Of a stretch of 26,727 nt of DNA, positions 1 to 8,077 are shown one piece after another. Where the stretch lies: contig JAHEKA010000001.1 of assembly GCA_024638585.1 (NCBI GenBank), positions 1 through 26,727 on the forward strand, given 5' to 3'. Below the pieces are notes generated by a model. It saw nothing but the letters and a program-made list of their open reading frames with translations. It was not told where the DNA came from and did not search any database. Source of the DNA: Rhodospirillales bacterium. GTDB lineage: Bacteria > Pseudomonadota > Alphaproteobacteria > SMXQ01. The translations under genes and the position numbers were made by a program. Each line of letters begins with the position of its first letter. Within the stretch, counting starts at the first letter, position 1.

Positions 1-88
1 CCCGCAAGGGGGTGGACTTTTTCGCCGCTTTGAAGGAGTTTGTCCGCGCGCCGCCCCGGGGGGCGGTGCCGTTGGGGGGGGTAGAGAG
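1..88. other. Left edge, no gene seen
   Basis: This short GC-rich stretch precedes the first gene. It has a C/G-rich palindrome at about 51-66 (CCGCCCC paired with GGGGCGG, with almost no loop) and a run of G at 74-81 that may serve as the ribosome binding region for the gene starting at 89. An open frame starting at 12 runs through it but continues out of frame across the downstream gene, so I treat it as a shadow. A hairpin-like CCC-GCAA-GGG near the very edge followed by CTTTTTC could be the tail of a terminator from a gene outside the window. Confidence 0.4.
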
Positions 89-880
89 ATGCTTGAACTG
101 TACCACAACGGCATGTCGACCTGTTCGCAGAAGGTCCGGTTGTGCCTCGCCGAGAAGCAGCTTGATTGGACCGACCGCTACATGGATCTTCGGGCGGGAG
201 ACCAGCACACGCCAGACTACCTTGCGCTCAACCCCAAGGGAGTGGTGCCGACCCTAGTGGACGACGGCACGGTGATCGTGGAATCGACCGTCATCAACGA
301 ATACCTCGATGATCGCTTCCCCGAGCCCCGGCTCAGGCCCAAGGATCCACTCGACGTCGCGCGCATGCGCATCTGGACCAAGCAGCTTGATGAGGGCCTG
401 CATGCCGAGACGGGCGTGATGTCCAACGCCATCGCATTCCGTTTTCAGAAACTCGCCAAGGGGAAGGATTTCGCCAACAAGCTGGTGGAGGGGATTCCCG
501 ATGTCGCCAAGCGCGAACGCTACCGCTCGGTCGTGTTCGAAGGCGTCCAATCGCCGCTCTTCAAGGCCTCCATCAAGCGCTTCCGCAAACTGCTCGACGA
601 TATGGACGCGGCCTTGGCCGACCATCGCTGGTTGGCGGGAGAGACGTTCTCCCTCGCCGATATCGGCTATGCGCCCTACATCACGCGCATGGATCACCTC
701 GGCCTTGCCAAGATGTGGCTGGAACAGCCGCGCATCGGCGATTGGTACAAGCGGATCACATCCCGGCCGAGCTATGAGCCTGCCTATATCCGCTGGTTCG
801 ACGAAAAGTATTTGGATTTGATGGAGGAAAAGGGCAGGGAATACTGGCCCGAAATAGAGGCCTGCCTGCTGGAGGCCTGA
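89..880 (+). CDS. Glutathione S-transferase family protein
   Basis: The 263-residue product has the layout of a cytosolic glutathione S-transferase. An N-terminal thioredoxin-like domain (about residues 1-80) contains a Ser/Thr/Cys cluster at 10-13 before the first helix, a VVPTL segment carrying the family's cis-proline, and an EST segment that in this fold binds the gamma-glutamyl part of glutathione. An all-helical C-terminal domain follows, with the WLAGETFSLADIGYAPY pattern typical of the family. The product is soluble with no signal peptide. It is somewhat longer than the usual 200-230 residues because of an insert in the C-terminal domain. The ATG at 89 follows a G-rich stretch. It is likely co-transcribed with the TPP enzyme 41 bases downstream, so a role in the same pathway (glutathione-dependent lyase, isomerase or detoxification) is possible, but the substrate is unknown. 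Confidence 0.88.
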   Translation: MLELYHNGMSTCSQKVRLCLAEKQLDWTDRYMDLRAGDQHTPDYLALNPKGVVPTLVDDGTVIVESTVINEYLDDRFPEPRLRPKDPLDVARMRIWTKQLDEGLHAETGVMSNAIAFRFQKLAKGKDFANKLVEGIPDVAKRERYRSVVFEGVQSPLFKASIKRFRKLLDDMDAALADHRWLAGETFSLADIGYAPYITRMDHLGLAKMWLEQPRIGDWYKRITSRPSYEPAYIRWFDEKYLDLMEEKGREYWPEIEACLLEA

Positions 881-921
881 CCCGATCTAAGACGCTCGAT
901 AGAAAAGGGAGACCAAACACC

Positions 922-2784
922 ATGGCGACGAGACGCCCCGCCCGTAGAACCGCAAGACGCAAGACCCCTCCGCCGAAGCCCGCCATCGACCGGCCGGTGA
1001 AACTCGGCAATCCCCGCATGGGTTGGGGGTCCGATGTCGTTGCCGAGGTGGTGCGCCGCCTCAATCTCAAATACATCGCCTTGGTTCCCGGCGCGAGCTA
1101 CCGGGGCTTCCACGATTCCATCGTCAATTACCTCGGCAACGACAACCCACAGATGCTGGTCTGCCTGCATGAGGAGCACGCGGTCTCCATCGCCGACGGC
1201 TATGCCCGGGTGACGGAAACGCCCATGGCGGTGGCGTTGCATTCCAATGTCGGGCTGATGCATGGGACCATGCCGATCTTCAACGCCTGGTGCGGGCGCG
1301 CGCCGATCGTCATCTTCGGGGCGACGGGACCGGTCGATGCCGATAAGCGCCGGCCTTGGATCGACTGGGTCCATACCGCCAAGGACCAGGCGTCGATGAT
1401 CCGCCATTACACCAAGTGGGACGACCAGCCGGCTTCGCCCCAGGCGGCGGTGGAATCGGTGCTGCGGGCCAAGCAGATCGCTTCGACCCGCCCCTATGGT
1501 CCGGTCTACGTGTGCCTGGACGCCGACCTGCAGGAGGCGCCCCTGGAGGAGGAGGTCACGATCCCCGATGTCGAGCGCTATCTGCCGCCGGCTCCGCCGC
1601 CGGCCCCGGGTGACGCGGTGAAGGAAACCATCAAGCGCATCAAGGCGGCCAAGTTCCCGGTCTTCCTGATGGGGCGCATGTCGCGCAATATCGACGACTG
1701 GAAACGCCGTGTCCGTCTGGCCGAGGCCCTGGGCGTGCCGGTGATGACCGATACCCACAACGCCGCGGCCTTTCCCACCGAACACGCGTTGCACAAGGCG
1801 ACGCCGGCCTTCCGGCCGCAGCCCGATTCCGCCGCGTTGCTGAAGAAGGCGGACCTGATCGTCGCCTTTGATTGGCTGGACCTCGCGGGGACGCTGCGCA
1901 TGGTGTTCCATGCCTCCCAGACCGAGGAGCCGGTGCGGGCCGGCGTCATCCATTGTGCGATGGAACGCACCCTGCATAACGGCTGGAGCATGGATTATCA
2001 GGCCCTGCCCGCGGTCGATCTGCCGATCCTGGCCGACCCCGATACCTTTGTCGCCCAGCTGCTCGACGGGCTTGGCGCCCAGGCCAAACGGACCGCCCGT
2101 GAGACGCCCGCCCTTGCGCGCATCAAGCACTGGACCACCTCCGCCATCGCCAAGGAAGCGATCAAGCAGGACGGGCCGCTGGAATCCGTCGACCTGGCGC
2201 GGTCGCTTTCCGAATTCGCCCGGGCCAACAAGGCGTGCCTGGCCCGCACGCCGCTTGGCTGGCCCGGTCATGTTTGCCGTTTCGATCATCCCCTCTCTTA
2301 CCTGGGGAACGATGCCGGCGGGGCCGTGGGCACCGGACCGGGTCACACCGTCGGCGCGGCGCTGGCGCTGAGGGACAGCGACCGCATGGCGATCGGAGTC
2401 CTGGGCGACGGCGACTACCTGATGGGGGTGAGCGCGTTGTGGACGGCATCGCATCTCAGCCTGCCGACTTTGATCGTGGTGGCCAACAACCGGTCCTACT
2501 TCAATGACGAGGCCCATCAGGAACGCGTCGCGGTGGAGCGCAGGCGGCCCAAAGAGAACCGTTGGATCGGCCAGAAGATCGATAAGCCGGGGATCAATCT
2601 CGGTGCCATGGCCCGGGCCCAAGGGTTTGACACGGAGACGCCGGCCGCCACCGCGGGTGAGCTTGCCGCGGCATTGGAGCGCGCCGCCAAGGTGGTGCGT
2701 GCCGGCGGGCGGTATCTCATCGATGCCCGCGTGTTGCCGGGCTATCCCGATAACACGCCGCGGGGACGGGCGCGCAAATCGTGA
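922..2784 (+). CDS. Thiamine-pyrophosphate-requiring enzyme, acetolactate synthase-like
   Basis: This 620-residue protein has the three-domain architecture of the acetolactate synthase / benzoylformate decarboxylase superfamily. The N-terminal pyrimidine-binding domain carries the catalytic glutamate within LHEEHAVSIADGYA (about residues 82-95). A central Rossmann-like domain covers about 200-370, and the C-terminal diphosphate-binding domain has the GDGD...NN cofactor motif (GDGD near 495, NN about 25 residues later). An unusual Arg/Lys/Pro-rich N-terminal tail of about 25 residues precedes the first domain. The ATG at 922 is preceded by a good AAGGGAGA ribosome binding site. It lies directly upstream of a TTT binding protein and near a second, split TPP enzyme, so 2-oxoacid decarboxylation or carboligation in a transported-acid pathway is a fair inference. 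The low similarity of the FNDEAHQ segment to biosynthetic IlvB and the catabolic setting argue against branched-chain amino acid synthesis. Confidence 0.87.
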   Translation: MATRRPARRTARRKTPPPKPAIDRPVKLGNPRMGWGSDVVAEVVRRLNLKYIALVPGASYRGFHDSIVNYLGNDNPQMLVCLHEEHAVSIADGYARVTETPMAVALHSNVGLMHGTMPIFNAWCGRAPIVIFGATGPVDADKRRPWIDWVHTAKDQASMIRHYTKWDDQPASPQAAVESVLRAKQIASTRPYGPVYVCLDADLQEAPLEEEVTIPDVERYLPPAPPPAPGDAVKETIKRIKAAKFPVFLMGRMSRNIDDWKRRVRLAEALGVPVMTDTHNAAAFPTEHALHKATPAFRPQPDSAALLKKADLIVAFDWLDLAGTLRMVFHASQTEEPVRAGVIHCAMERTLHNGWSMDYQALPAVDLPILADPDTFVAQLLDGLGAQAKRTARETPALARIKHWTTSAIAKEAIKQDGPLESVDLARSLSEFARANKACLARTPLGWPGHVCRFDHPLSYLGNDAGGAVGTGPGHTVGAALALRDSDRMAIGVLGDGDYLMGVSALWTASHLSLPTLIVVANNRSYFNDEAHQERVAVERRRPKENRWIGQKIDKPGINLGAMARAQGFDTETPAATAGELAAALERAAKVVRAGGRYLIDARVLPGYPDNTPRGRARKS

Positions 2785-2932
2785 CAAGGGAAAACCCGTC
2801 GGCGTCGACATGAACATTGACTCGACGGGGTGGAAATAGTCCGATGGTTATAGAGATGGAAGCGTAGAGGGGGGCGGGTCGAGACGACCCAAACTCATCC
2901 GAAAAGGTTAGTCAACAACAGGGAGCTATCCC

Positions 2933-4030
2933 ATGAAAGCACACATGCATACATCCATTTTGGCGGGTGCTGCGGTTTTAGGTGCCGCTGCGCTCGCGGT
3001 GCCGCAGCCGGTCGCGGCGCAATCAGTAGATTTCGCCGGCAAGCGGATCGAATGGATCATCCCCTACGGTACGGGCGGCGGGTCCAACCGTTGGGCACGC
3101 TTCTACGTGCCCTGGCTGCAAAAGGCCCTGCCCGGAAATCCGGTGGTCGCGGTCAAGAACATGCCTGGGGCAAGTTCGACCAAGGGCACCAACTTTTTCG
3201 CCCGCCGCGGCAGCAAGGACGGCCTTAGCATTCTCGGCACTTCGGGATCGACGCAGTTCCCGTTCCTGTTGGGCGACCGCCGGGTCAAATATGATTATGC
3301 GGACTGGGAGGTCATCCTGGCCACCCCGGTCGGCGGCGTCGTCTATGTCAATTCCAAGCTGGGCGTCAAATCCGCGGCCGACATGAAGAAGCTGCAGAAG
3401 GTTGCGCTGAAGTTCGGATCGCAAGGGCCGACCTCTCTCGACCTGGTTCCTCTGTTGGCGTTCGAGATCCTTGGCCTCAACGTCAAGCCGGTCTTCGGCA
3501 TGAAGGGCCGGGGCCCCAGCCGCCTCGCGTTCGAGCGCGGCGAGGTTCGCATCGACTACCAGACCACGCCGGCCTTCCTAAAGCGCGTGATGCCGCTGGT
3601 GAAGAAGGGCGAAGCGGTGCCGATCATGACCTGGGGCACGCTGGACGATAACGGCAAACTGGTGCGCGACCCGACCTTCCCCGACCTTCCCCATGTCGGC
3701 GAGGTCTACAAGATGATGCACGGCAAGGCGCCGCGCGGTCCTGCCTGGACGGCGTGGCAGGCCTTCATGGCGGCAGGCTTCCCGGCGCAGAAAATGATCT
3801 TCGTCAAGAAGGGAACACCCAAGCACATCGTCGCGGCCTGGCGGGCGGCGGCGGCTAAGGCGATCGCCCTGCCGGGCTTCGAGGCGGCCAAGAACAAGGC
3901 GCTCGGCAAGTACGACCAGGCGGTGGGCAAGCGCGCCCAGACGCTGAAAAAGATCGCTACCTCCGTACCGCCCGCGGCCAAGAAGTGGGTCCTGGATTGG
4001 CTAAAGCGCCGCTACAACAAGGTGCCGTAA
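2933..4030 (+). CDS. tctC: Tripartite tricarboxylate transporter substrate-binding protein (TctC/Bug family)
   Basis: The product is a 365-residue periplasmic solute-binding protein. A Sec signal peptide is clear: a short charged start, a hydrophobic Ala/Leu/Val core, then a VAAQ cleavage region near residue 30. The mature part opens with the family pattern GKRIEWIIPYGTGGGSNRWAR, the glycine-rich first loop that in Bug proteins contacts the carboxylate of the ligand. It delivers substrate to a TctA/TctB permease, here most simply the fusion permease encoded downstream at 4128. The ATG at 2933 has an AGGGAG site 8 bases upstream. The 148-base gap before it contains a small perfect dyad (2876-2881 with 2885-2890) and could hold its own promoter. 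Ligand identity is not readable from the sequence. Confidence 0.9.
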   Translation: MKAHMHTSILAGAAVLGAAALAVPQPVAAQSVDFAGKRIEWIIPYGTGGGSNRWARFYVPWLQKALPGNPVVAVKNMPGASSTKGTNFFARRGSKDGLSILGTSGSTQFPFLLGDRRVKYDYADWEVILATPVGGVVYVNSKLGVKSAADMKKLQKVALKFGSQGPTSLDLVPLLAFEILGLNVKPVFGMKGRGPSRLAFERGEVRIDYQTTPAFLKRVMPLVKKGEAVPIMTWGTLDDNGKLVRDPTFPDLPHVGEVYKMMHGKAPRGPAWTAWQAFMAAGFPAQKMIFVKKGTPKHIVAAWRAAAAKAIALPGFEAAKNKALGKYDQAVGKRAQTLKKIATSVPPAAKKWVLDWLKRRYNKVP

Positions 4031-4052
4031 CGGCCAATCGGTCTTAATTCGA

Positions 4053-4087
4053 GGGCGGAGAAGCTTGCGCATCTCCGCCCTTTTCTT
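4053..4087 (+). terminator. Rho-independent terminator between tctC and the TctA-TctB fusion gene
   Basis: A perfect 9-bp stem (GGGCGGAGA at 4053-4061 with TCTCCGCCC at 4072-4080) and a 10-base loop are followed at once by TTTTCTT. It sits 22 bases after the tctC stop. Partial read-through would give more binding protein than permease, a common arrangement for solute-binding-protein transporters. Confidence 0.85.
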
Positions 4088-4127
4088 GTTAGGCTAGGTG
4101 CGCACGAGACCATGGGGGGCTTGGGAC

Positions 4128-6104
4128 ATGCTTGAATCCATCGTTTTGGCGTTGGGGGAGATCACCAGCGGCACGCACCTTTTTTATCTGTTCGGCGGCG
4201 TGGTCATGGGGCTCATGGTCGGCATCTTTCCCGGCCTCGGCGGAATCGTCGGGCTGTCGCTGCTGTTGCCCTTCCTCTACGGCATGGACCCGACATCGGC
4301 ACTCGCCATGTTGATCGGCCTGGTCGCCATCATCCCTACGTCCGATACCTTTACCTCGGTCCTGATGGGCATTCCTGGCTCGTCGGCTTCCCAGGCAACG
4401 GTGCTGGACGGCTTTCCGCTGGCCAAAAAGGGCGAGGCGGCCCGTGCGCTGGGGGCCGCGTTCTCGGCATCTCTCTATGGCGGCGTTGTCGGCGCCATCG
4501 TGCTGACCTTCTTCATCGTCGTCGCCCGGCCCATCATCCTGCTTTTTACCTCGGCGGAGCTCTTCATGCTGACCATTCTGGGGCTCTCGATGGTGGGTGT
4601 GCTGGCCGGAAATTGCCTGCCCAAGGGGTTGCTCGCCTGCGGCATGGGGCTGATGTTCGGCGCCCTGGGCGGGGCGCCTGCGACGGGTGAGTTCCGCATG
4701 TCATTCGACATTCCCTATCTCGGTGACGGGTTGCCGCTGGTGGTGATCGGCCTCGCGATGTTCGCGGTTCCCGAGATCATCGACCTGTTGCGGGGCGGCG
4801 GTGCGATTTCGCGCAGCCAATCCCTGGGCAAGGGTTGGATCCAGGGGCTTAAGGACATGTGGATCAATAAATGGCTGTGCACCCGCTGCGCCGGGATCGG
4901 CTGCATGATCGGCGCGTTGCCCGGGTTGGGCGGCAGCGTCGTCGACTGGATCGCCTACGGCCATGTCAAGCAGACGGTCAAGGATTCGTCGCAGTTCGGC
5001 AAGGGCGATATCCGCGGCGTGCTGGCCCCGGAATCGGCCAACAACGCCAAAGAGGGCGGCGGCCTGATCCCGACATTGCTGTTCGCCATTCCCGGATCGG
5101 GTTCCATGGCGGTGTTCCTTGGCGGGATGGAGCTGATCGGGCTGGAACCCGGGCCTTCGATGGTCGACGGCAAGCTCAACCTCACCTACATCATCATCTG
5201 GTCCTTGGCGCTCGCCAATGTCATCGGCGCCGGCCTGTGCCTGCTCATTTCCAAGCCCGTCGCCCGGTTGACGACCATCAAATACGTTTACCTGGCGCCT
5301 TTCATGATCATGGTGATCTGCTTTGCCGCCTTCCAGGCGACGCGCGATCTGGGCGATCTTTTGGTTCTGTTCGCCGTCGGGATGCTCGGCATCCTGTTCA
5401 AGCGCTTCGGTTGGCCGCGCCCGGCCTTCCTGATCGGTTTCGTGTTGGCAGGGAATTCGGAGACCTACCTCTATCAGGCGGTCCAGTTCTACGACTGGGG
5501 ATTCTTGCTGCGCCCCGGGGTCATCATCATCTTCGTCCTCACGGCCCTGTCGATGTGGTTCGGCGCGCGCAACGCCCCCAAGGAGGAGGCCGACCTGGGG
5601 GGGACGGCTGCAAAGACCATGAATATGCGGCCCCAGGCGATGTTCGCCGGTCTCGTCGTGTTGATGTTCGCCTTCGGCCTCTATGACGGCGTGCAGCATT
5701 CCTTCCTGGGCGCGGTCTATCCCGTCGGCATCTGCGTGGTCATGCTGCCGCTCGCGATCTATCTGTTCTACGTCACGGCCGCCAACAAGACCGACAACCC
5801 CGCCAATTACGATTATGAGGTTGAGGGCGACCATGTGGGACGCGATGGGGTGCCGCGCCTCGGTTACTACCTCGCCTGGCTGGGCGGATTCATTGCTGCC
5901 GTGATCCTCATCGGTTTCTGGTTGGCGATCACGGGATTCTTCCTGATTTTCTTGCGCGCCCGCTCCGATGCATCCTGGCTGCGCATCCTGATCCTGACCA
6001 CCGCCGGCGTCGGTTTCATCACTGCACTATCCTGGATCATGGTGCTCGACTTCCCGGGTGGGTTGCTTCAGCACTATGTGAAGCTTCCCTGGCCGCTGAG
6101 CTGA
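4128..6104 (+). CDS. tctA: TTT permease with TctA and a TctB-like C-terminal domain fused (TctA-TctB)
   Basis: This inner-membrane protein of 658 residues is much longer than a usual TctA (about 500). Residues 1-490 are a TctA permease: FPGLGGIVG and LPGLGGSVV are the two copies of the family's PGLGG-type motif, and APESANNAKEGGGLIPTL followed by IPGSGSMAVFLGG is the hallmark second-half signature. After a charged linker (NAPKEEADLGG) come about 150 residues with four or so hydrophobic segments resembling the small TctB subunit, so both membrane components seem to be in one chain. No separate tctB accompanies this system. I chose the ATG at 4128, which has a GGGGGG element upstream; a GTG 30 bases earlier keeps the frame open but has a poor ribosome site. 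A possible -10-like TAGGCT lies about 32 bases before the start. It probably pairs with the binding protein at 2933. Confidence 0.88.
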   Translation: MLESIVLALGEITSGTHLFYLFGGVVMGLMVGIFPGLGGIVGLSLLLPFLYGMDPTSALAMLIGLVAIIPTSDTFTSVLMGIPGSSASQATVLDGFPLAKKGEAARALGAAFSASLYGGVVGAIVLTFFIVVARPIILLFTSAELFMLTILGLSMVGVLAGNCLPKGLLACGMGLMFGALGGAPATGEFRMSFDIPYLGDGLPLVVIGLAMFAVPEIIDLLRGGGAISRSQSLGKGWIQGLKDMWINKWLCTRCAGIGCMIGALPGLGGSVVDWIAYGHVKQTVKDSSQFGKGDIRGVLAPESANNAKEGGGLIPTLLFAIPGSGSMAVFLGGMELIGLEPGPSMVDGKLNLTYIIIWSLALANVIGAGLCLLISKPVARLTTIKYVYLAPFMIMVICFAAFQATRDLGDLLVLFAVGMLGILFKRFGWPRPAFLIGFVLAGNSETYLYQAVQFYDWGFLLRPGVIIIFVLTALSMWFGARNAPKEEADLGGTAAKTMNMRPQAMFAGLVVLMFAFGLYDGVQHSFLGAVYPVGICVVMLPLAIYLFYVTAANKTDNPANYDYEVEGDHVGRDGVPRLGYYLAWLGGFIAAVILIGFWLAITGFFLIFLRARSDASWLRILILTTAGVGFITALSWIMVLDFPGGLLQHYVKLPWPLS

Positions 6105-6176
6105 TTTGCAGATGCCGAGGACTGCCCGCTCGCCTATGCTGGGGGCTGAATAATAAACATCAAGGAGAGAGGCGCC

Positions 6177-6713
6177 ATGGATGATCAAGTGAAGGACCAA
6201 GCCGCCGAGCAGTTGAGCGGCGGCGCCATCATGGATGCGATGAAGGAGGCGGGTGTCGAATACATTCTCTCGGTTCCGGATTTACACACCAGCTACGGGC
6301 TTTTGCTGCCGATCGCCGACGATCCCGACTTCAAACTGATCCGGACCTGCAAGGAAGACGAATGCATCGGCATCTCTGCCGGCCTGTCCTATGGCGACAA
6401 GCGGGCCGTGGTTTTGATCCAATATACCGGCTTCCTGTATGCCCAGAACGCCATCCGCGCCATGGCGGCGGAACAGCAGAAACCGATCTGTCTGATGATC
6501 GGCCTCTTGGGCAAACCGCCGGGGGTGGCGCCCCAGGACGCCAAACGAATCGGCGTGCGTTCGGTGGAACCGTATTTGGATTTCATGGGGATCCCACGTG
6601 CCCTGATCGAGACCGATGACGACGTGCCCTTGATCCCGCCGGCGATCGTTGACGCCTATGAGAACCAGCACCCCACCGCTTTCTTGATCGGACGGAGGCC
6701 CATCGCGCCATGA
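6177..6713 (+). CDS. TPP-binding decarboxylase, pyrimidine-domain subunit (sulfopyruvate decarboxylase alpha / ComD-like)
   Basis: The 178-residue protein matches only the N-terminal (pyrimidine-binding) domain of TPP decarboxylases. This is the split form known from sulfopyruvate decarboxylase (ComD/ComE) and related to phosphonopyruvate decarboxylase. Visible landmarks are GGAIMDAMKEAGVEYILSVPD at the start, the acidic CKEDECIGISAG segment where the glutamate that activates the cofactor is expected, and the VVLIQYTGFLYAQNAI stretch typical of ComD relatives. The ATG at 6177 has a strong AAGGAGAG site. It must act with the diphosphate-domain subunit encoded immediately downstream (overlapping ATGATG). 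The expected reaction is decarboxylation of a 3-substituted pyruvate (sulfo-, phosphono- or similar) to the aldehyde. The precise acid is not determined; the C3-sulfonate reading rests on the ComD/E resemblance and the ComA-like gene at 20842. Confidence 0.85.
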   Translation: MDDQVKDQAAEQLSGGAIMDAMKEAGVEYILSVPDLHTSYGLLLPIADDPDFKLIRTCKEDECIGISAGLSYGDKRAVVLIQYTGFLYAQNAIRAMAAEQQKPICLMIGLLGKPPGVAPQDAKRIGVRSVEPYLDFMGIPRALIETDDDVPLIPPAIVDAYENQHPTAFLIGRRPIAP

Positions 6714-7276
6714 TGAACCGTTTGGAATGCCTCAAAATCCTGGCCCAACACGTCACCGACGAAATCGTCGCCCCGACCTATTCCTGCGCGACCGATTGGA
6801 TGGCCGTCAACGACCGCCCGCTCAACTATTATGGGTTCGGGGCCATGGGGCTTGCCTCGTCCCACGCCTTGGGCCTGGCCCTGGCGCGGCCGGAAAAGCG
6901 CGTGATCGTGCTGGACGGCGACGGCAGTCTGCTGATGAACCTTGGGACTCTGGTGACAATCGGCGCGGTGCAGCCCAAGAACTTCGTCCATTTCGTCGGT
7001 CACAACGGCAGCTACGAAGCGAACGGTGGTGCACTGCTTCCCAATCAGGACCTGGATTTCGCCGCGTTCGCCCGGACTGCTGGGTACAAATCGGCTCACA
7101 CCTTTACGGATATCGATGATTTCGCGGCCAAGGTGGGTGATGTGATCAAGGCCGAAGGCCCGGTTTTCGGCAATCTGGTGATCGAGCAGGGGCCGCTTTC
7201 CAACCGCGATTACTCGGAAATACACTCGGCCAAGCGCAGGCAGGTGTTCCGCGAAGCCTTGGATTCCGGGGCTTGA
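6710..7276 (+). CDS. TPP-binding decarboxylase, diphosphate-domain subunit (sulfopyruvate decarboxylase beta / ComE-like)
   Basis: The 188-residue protein corresponds to the C-terminal domain of TPP decarboxylases. The cofactor motif GDGSLLMNLG (near residue 71) starts the GDG-to-N signature, and HNGSYEANGG about 30 residues later supplies the asparagine that ligates Mg2+ with the diphosphate. FGAMGLASSHALGLALA just before it is the usual glycine-rich entry helix. It overlaps the previous gene by four bases (ATGATG at 6710, stop of the upstream frame at 6711-6713), the sign of translational coupling and equal stoichiometry. A start at the second ATG (6713) is equally possible. With the upstream subunit it would form an alpha/beta decarboxylase like ComDE. 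The tail after VIEQGPLSNRDYSEIH is somewhat longer than in minimal ComE proteins. Confidence 0.85.
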   Translation: MMNRLECLKILAQHVTDEIVAPTYSCATDWMAVNDRPLNYYGFGAMGLASSHALGLALARPEKRVIVLDGDGSLLMNLGTLVTIGAVQPKNFVHFVGHNGSYEANGGALLPNQDLDFAAFARTAGYKSAHTFTDIDDFAAKVGDVIKAEGPVFGNLVIEQGPLSNRDYSEIHSAKRRQVFREALDSGA

Positions 7277-7358
7277 GCGGTGAAGGGCTTTCAGGTCTTG
7301 TCCCTTTGGGTTAGACTGCCGCCGAGGAATCGCCCTACAGGATTTTCAGGAGGTTGCC

Positions 7359-7913
7359 ATGGATGACCAGACCGCGGGCCAGGATACACCTGCCGATCTG
7401 CATCCCGAGGAGTACAAGGGGACATCGCCGATCAAGGTGAAAAAGTTGGGTCATCTCATTTACGAGGTCACCGATGTCGAACGCACGGTCAAGTTCTGGA
7501 CCGAGATGATGGGCTTCGAGGAGACCGAACGGAACGAACACGGCATGGTGTTCTTCCGCTGCGGTGCCGACCACCATTCCATCGGGTTGAAGCCCGCCAA
7601 GGCGAGTCGGCGTCCCAACAGCGAACAGAATATAAAGGTCGAACATCTCGCTTTCGAGGTGGAGAATGTCGACGTGCTGCTCAAGGCGCGGGATTTCATG
7701 CGGGAGAACAACATCCCCATCACCTTCGAAGGCCGCAAGGGCGCCGGTTGCAACATCGGCATCAATTTCCTGGACCCTGACGGCTATGAGTTCGAAATTT
7801 ATTGCCAGATGGACCAGATCGACGAAACCGGCCGCCTGCGCCCTGCCGAGCAGTTCAAGCGCGCCAAGGGACTGGAGGAAGCCATCGCCAATCCGGTGCA
7901 GGAGACTTGGTAG
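7359..7913 (+). CDS. VOC superfamily (glyoxalase / extradiol dioxygenase-like) protein
   Basis: The 184-residue soluble protein contains the paired beta-alpha-beta-beta-beta units of the vicinal oxygen chelate fold. The first unit begins KLGHLIYEVTDVERTVKFWTE (H32 a likely metal ligand) and continues to HHSIGL. The second begins VEHLAFEVENVDVLLKARDF and ends in DPDGYEFEIYCQ, whose glutamate is the usual last metal ligand. An N-terminal tail of about 25 residues and a C-terminal tail of about 30 residues are extra. The ATG at 7359 has a strong AGGAGG site. It follows the TPP decarboxylase genes, so it may act on the same substrate class as an epimerase, dioxygenase or isomerase. The VOC fold does not by itself give the reaction. 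Confidence 0.87.
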   Translation: MDDQTAGQDTPADLHPEEYKGTSPIKVKKLGHLIYEVTDVERTVKFWTEMMGFEETERNEHGMVFFRCGADHHSIGLKPAKASRRPNSEQNIKVEHLAFEVENVDVLLKARDFMRENNIPITFEGRKGAGCNIGINFLDPDGYEFEIYCQMDQIDETGRLRPAEQFKRAKGLEEAIANPVQETW

Positions 7914-7942
7914 TCTTCATAGCGACCACACGGTAACGGCCT

Positions 7943-7968
7943 CGGCGGCGGATGACGATCCGCCGCCG
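7943..7968 (+). terminator. Strong hairpin after the VOC gene, possible terminator
   Basis: An 11-bp perfect stem (CGGCGGCGGAT at 7943-7953 and ATCCGCCGCCG at 7958-7968) closes on a four-base GACG loop, 29 bases after the VOC stop. It is followed only by TTGGTCT, so the U-tract is poor. It may be a weak or Rho-assisted terminator, or an mRNA 3'-end stabiliser. It also covers the ATG at 7952, an argument against that ATG as the start of the next gene. Confidence 0.55.
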
Positions 7969-8077
7969 TTGGTCTGAGTATCGTCCCGAATTGCACCGCG
8001 TGTTGGTAACGAGACGGTGCACGGGAAAGCAGGGGGGAGGCTCCCGGGACACAGACGATCGGCCACGGGGGGGCATC

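Noticed and set aside
784..2817. Open frame of 677 codons on the minus strand
   Set aside because: It is the antisense of the TPP enzyme gene and reads as His/Arg/Gly/Pro-rich low-complexity protein with no recognisable fold, the usual shadow of a high-GC gene.
4701..5834. 377-codon minus-strand frame
   Set aside because: It is antisense to the TctA-TctB gene. The product is His/Asp/Gln-rich, as expected for the reverse of hydrophobic codons.
7952..8077. ATG start of tctB at 7952
   Set aside because: It lies inside a strong hairpin and would add an Arg-rich segment before the first membrane span. The GTG at 8078 has a good ribosome site.
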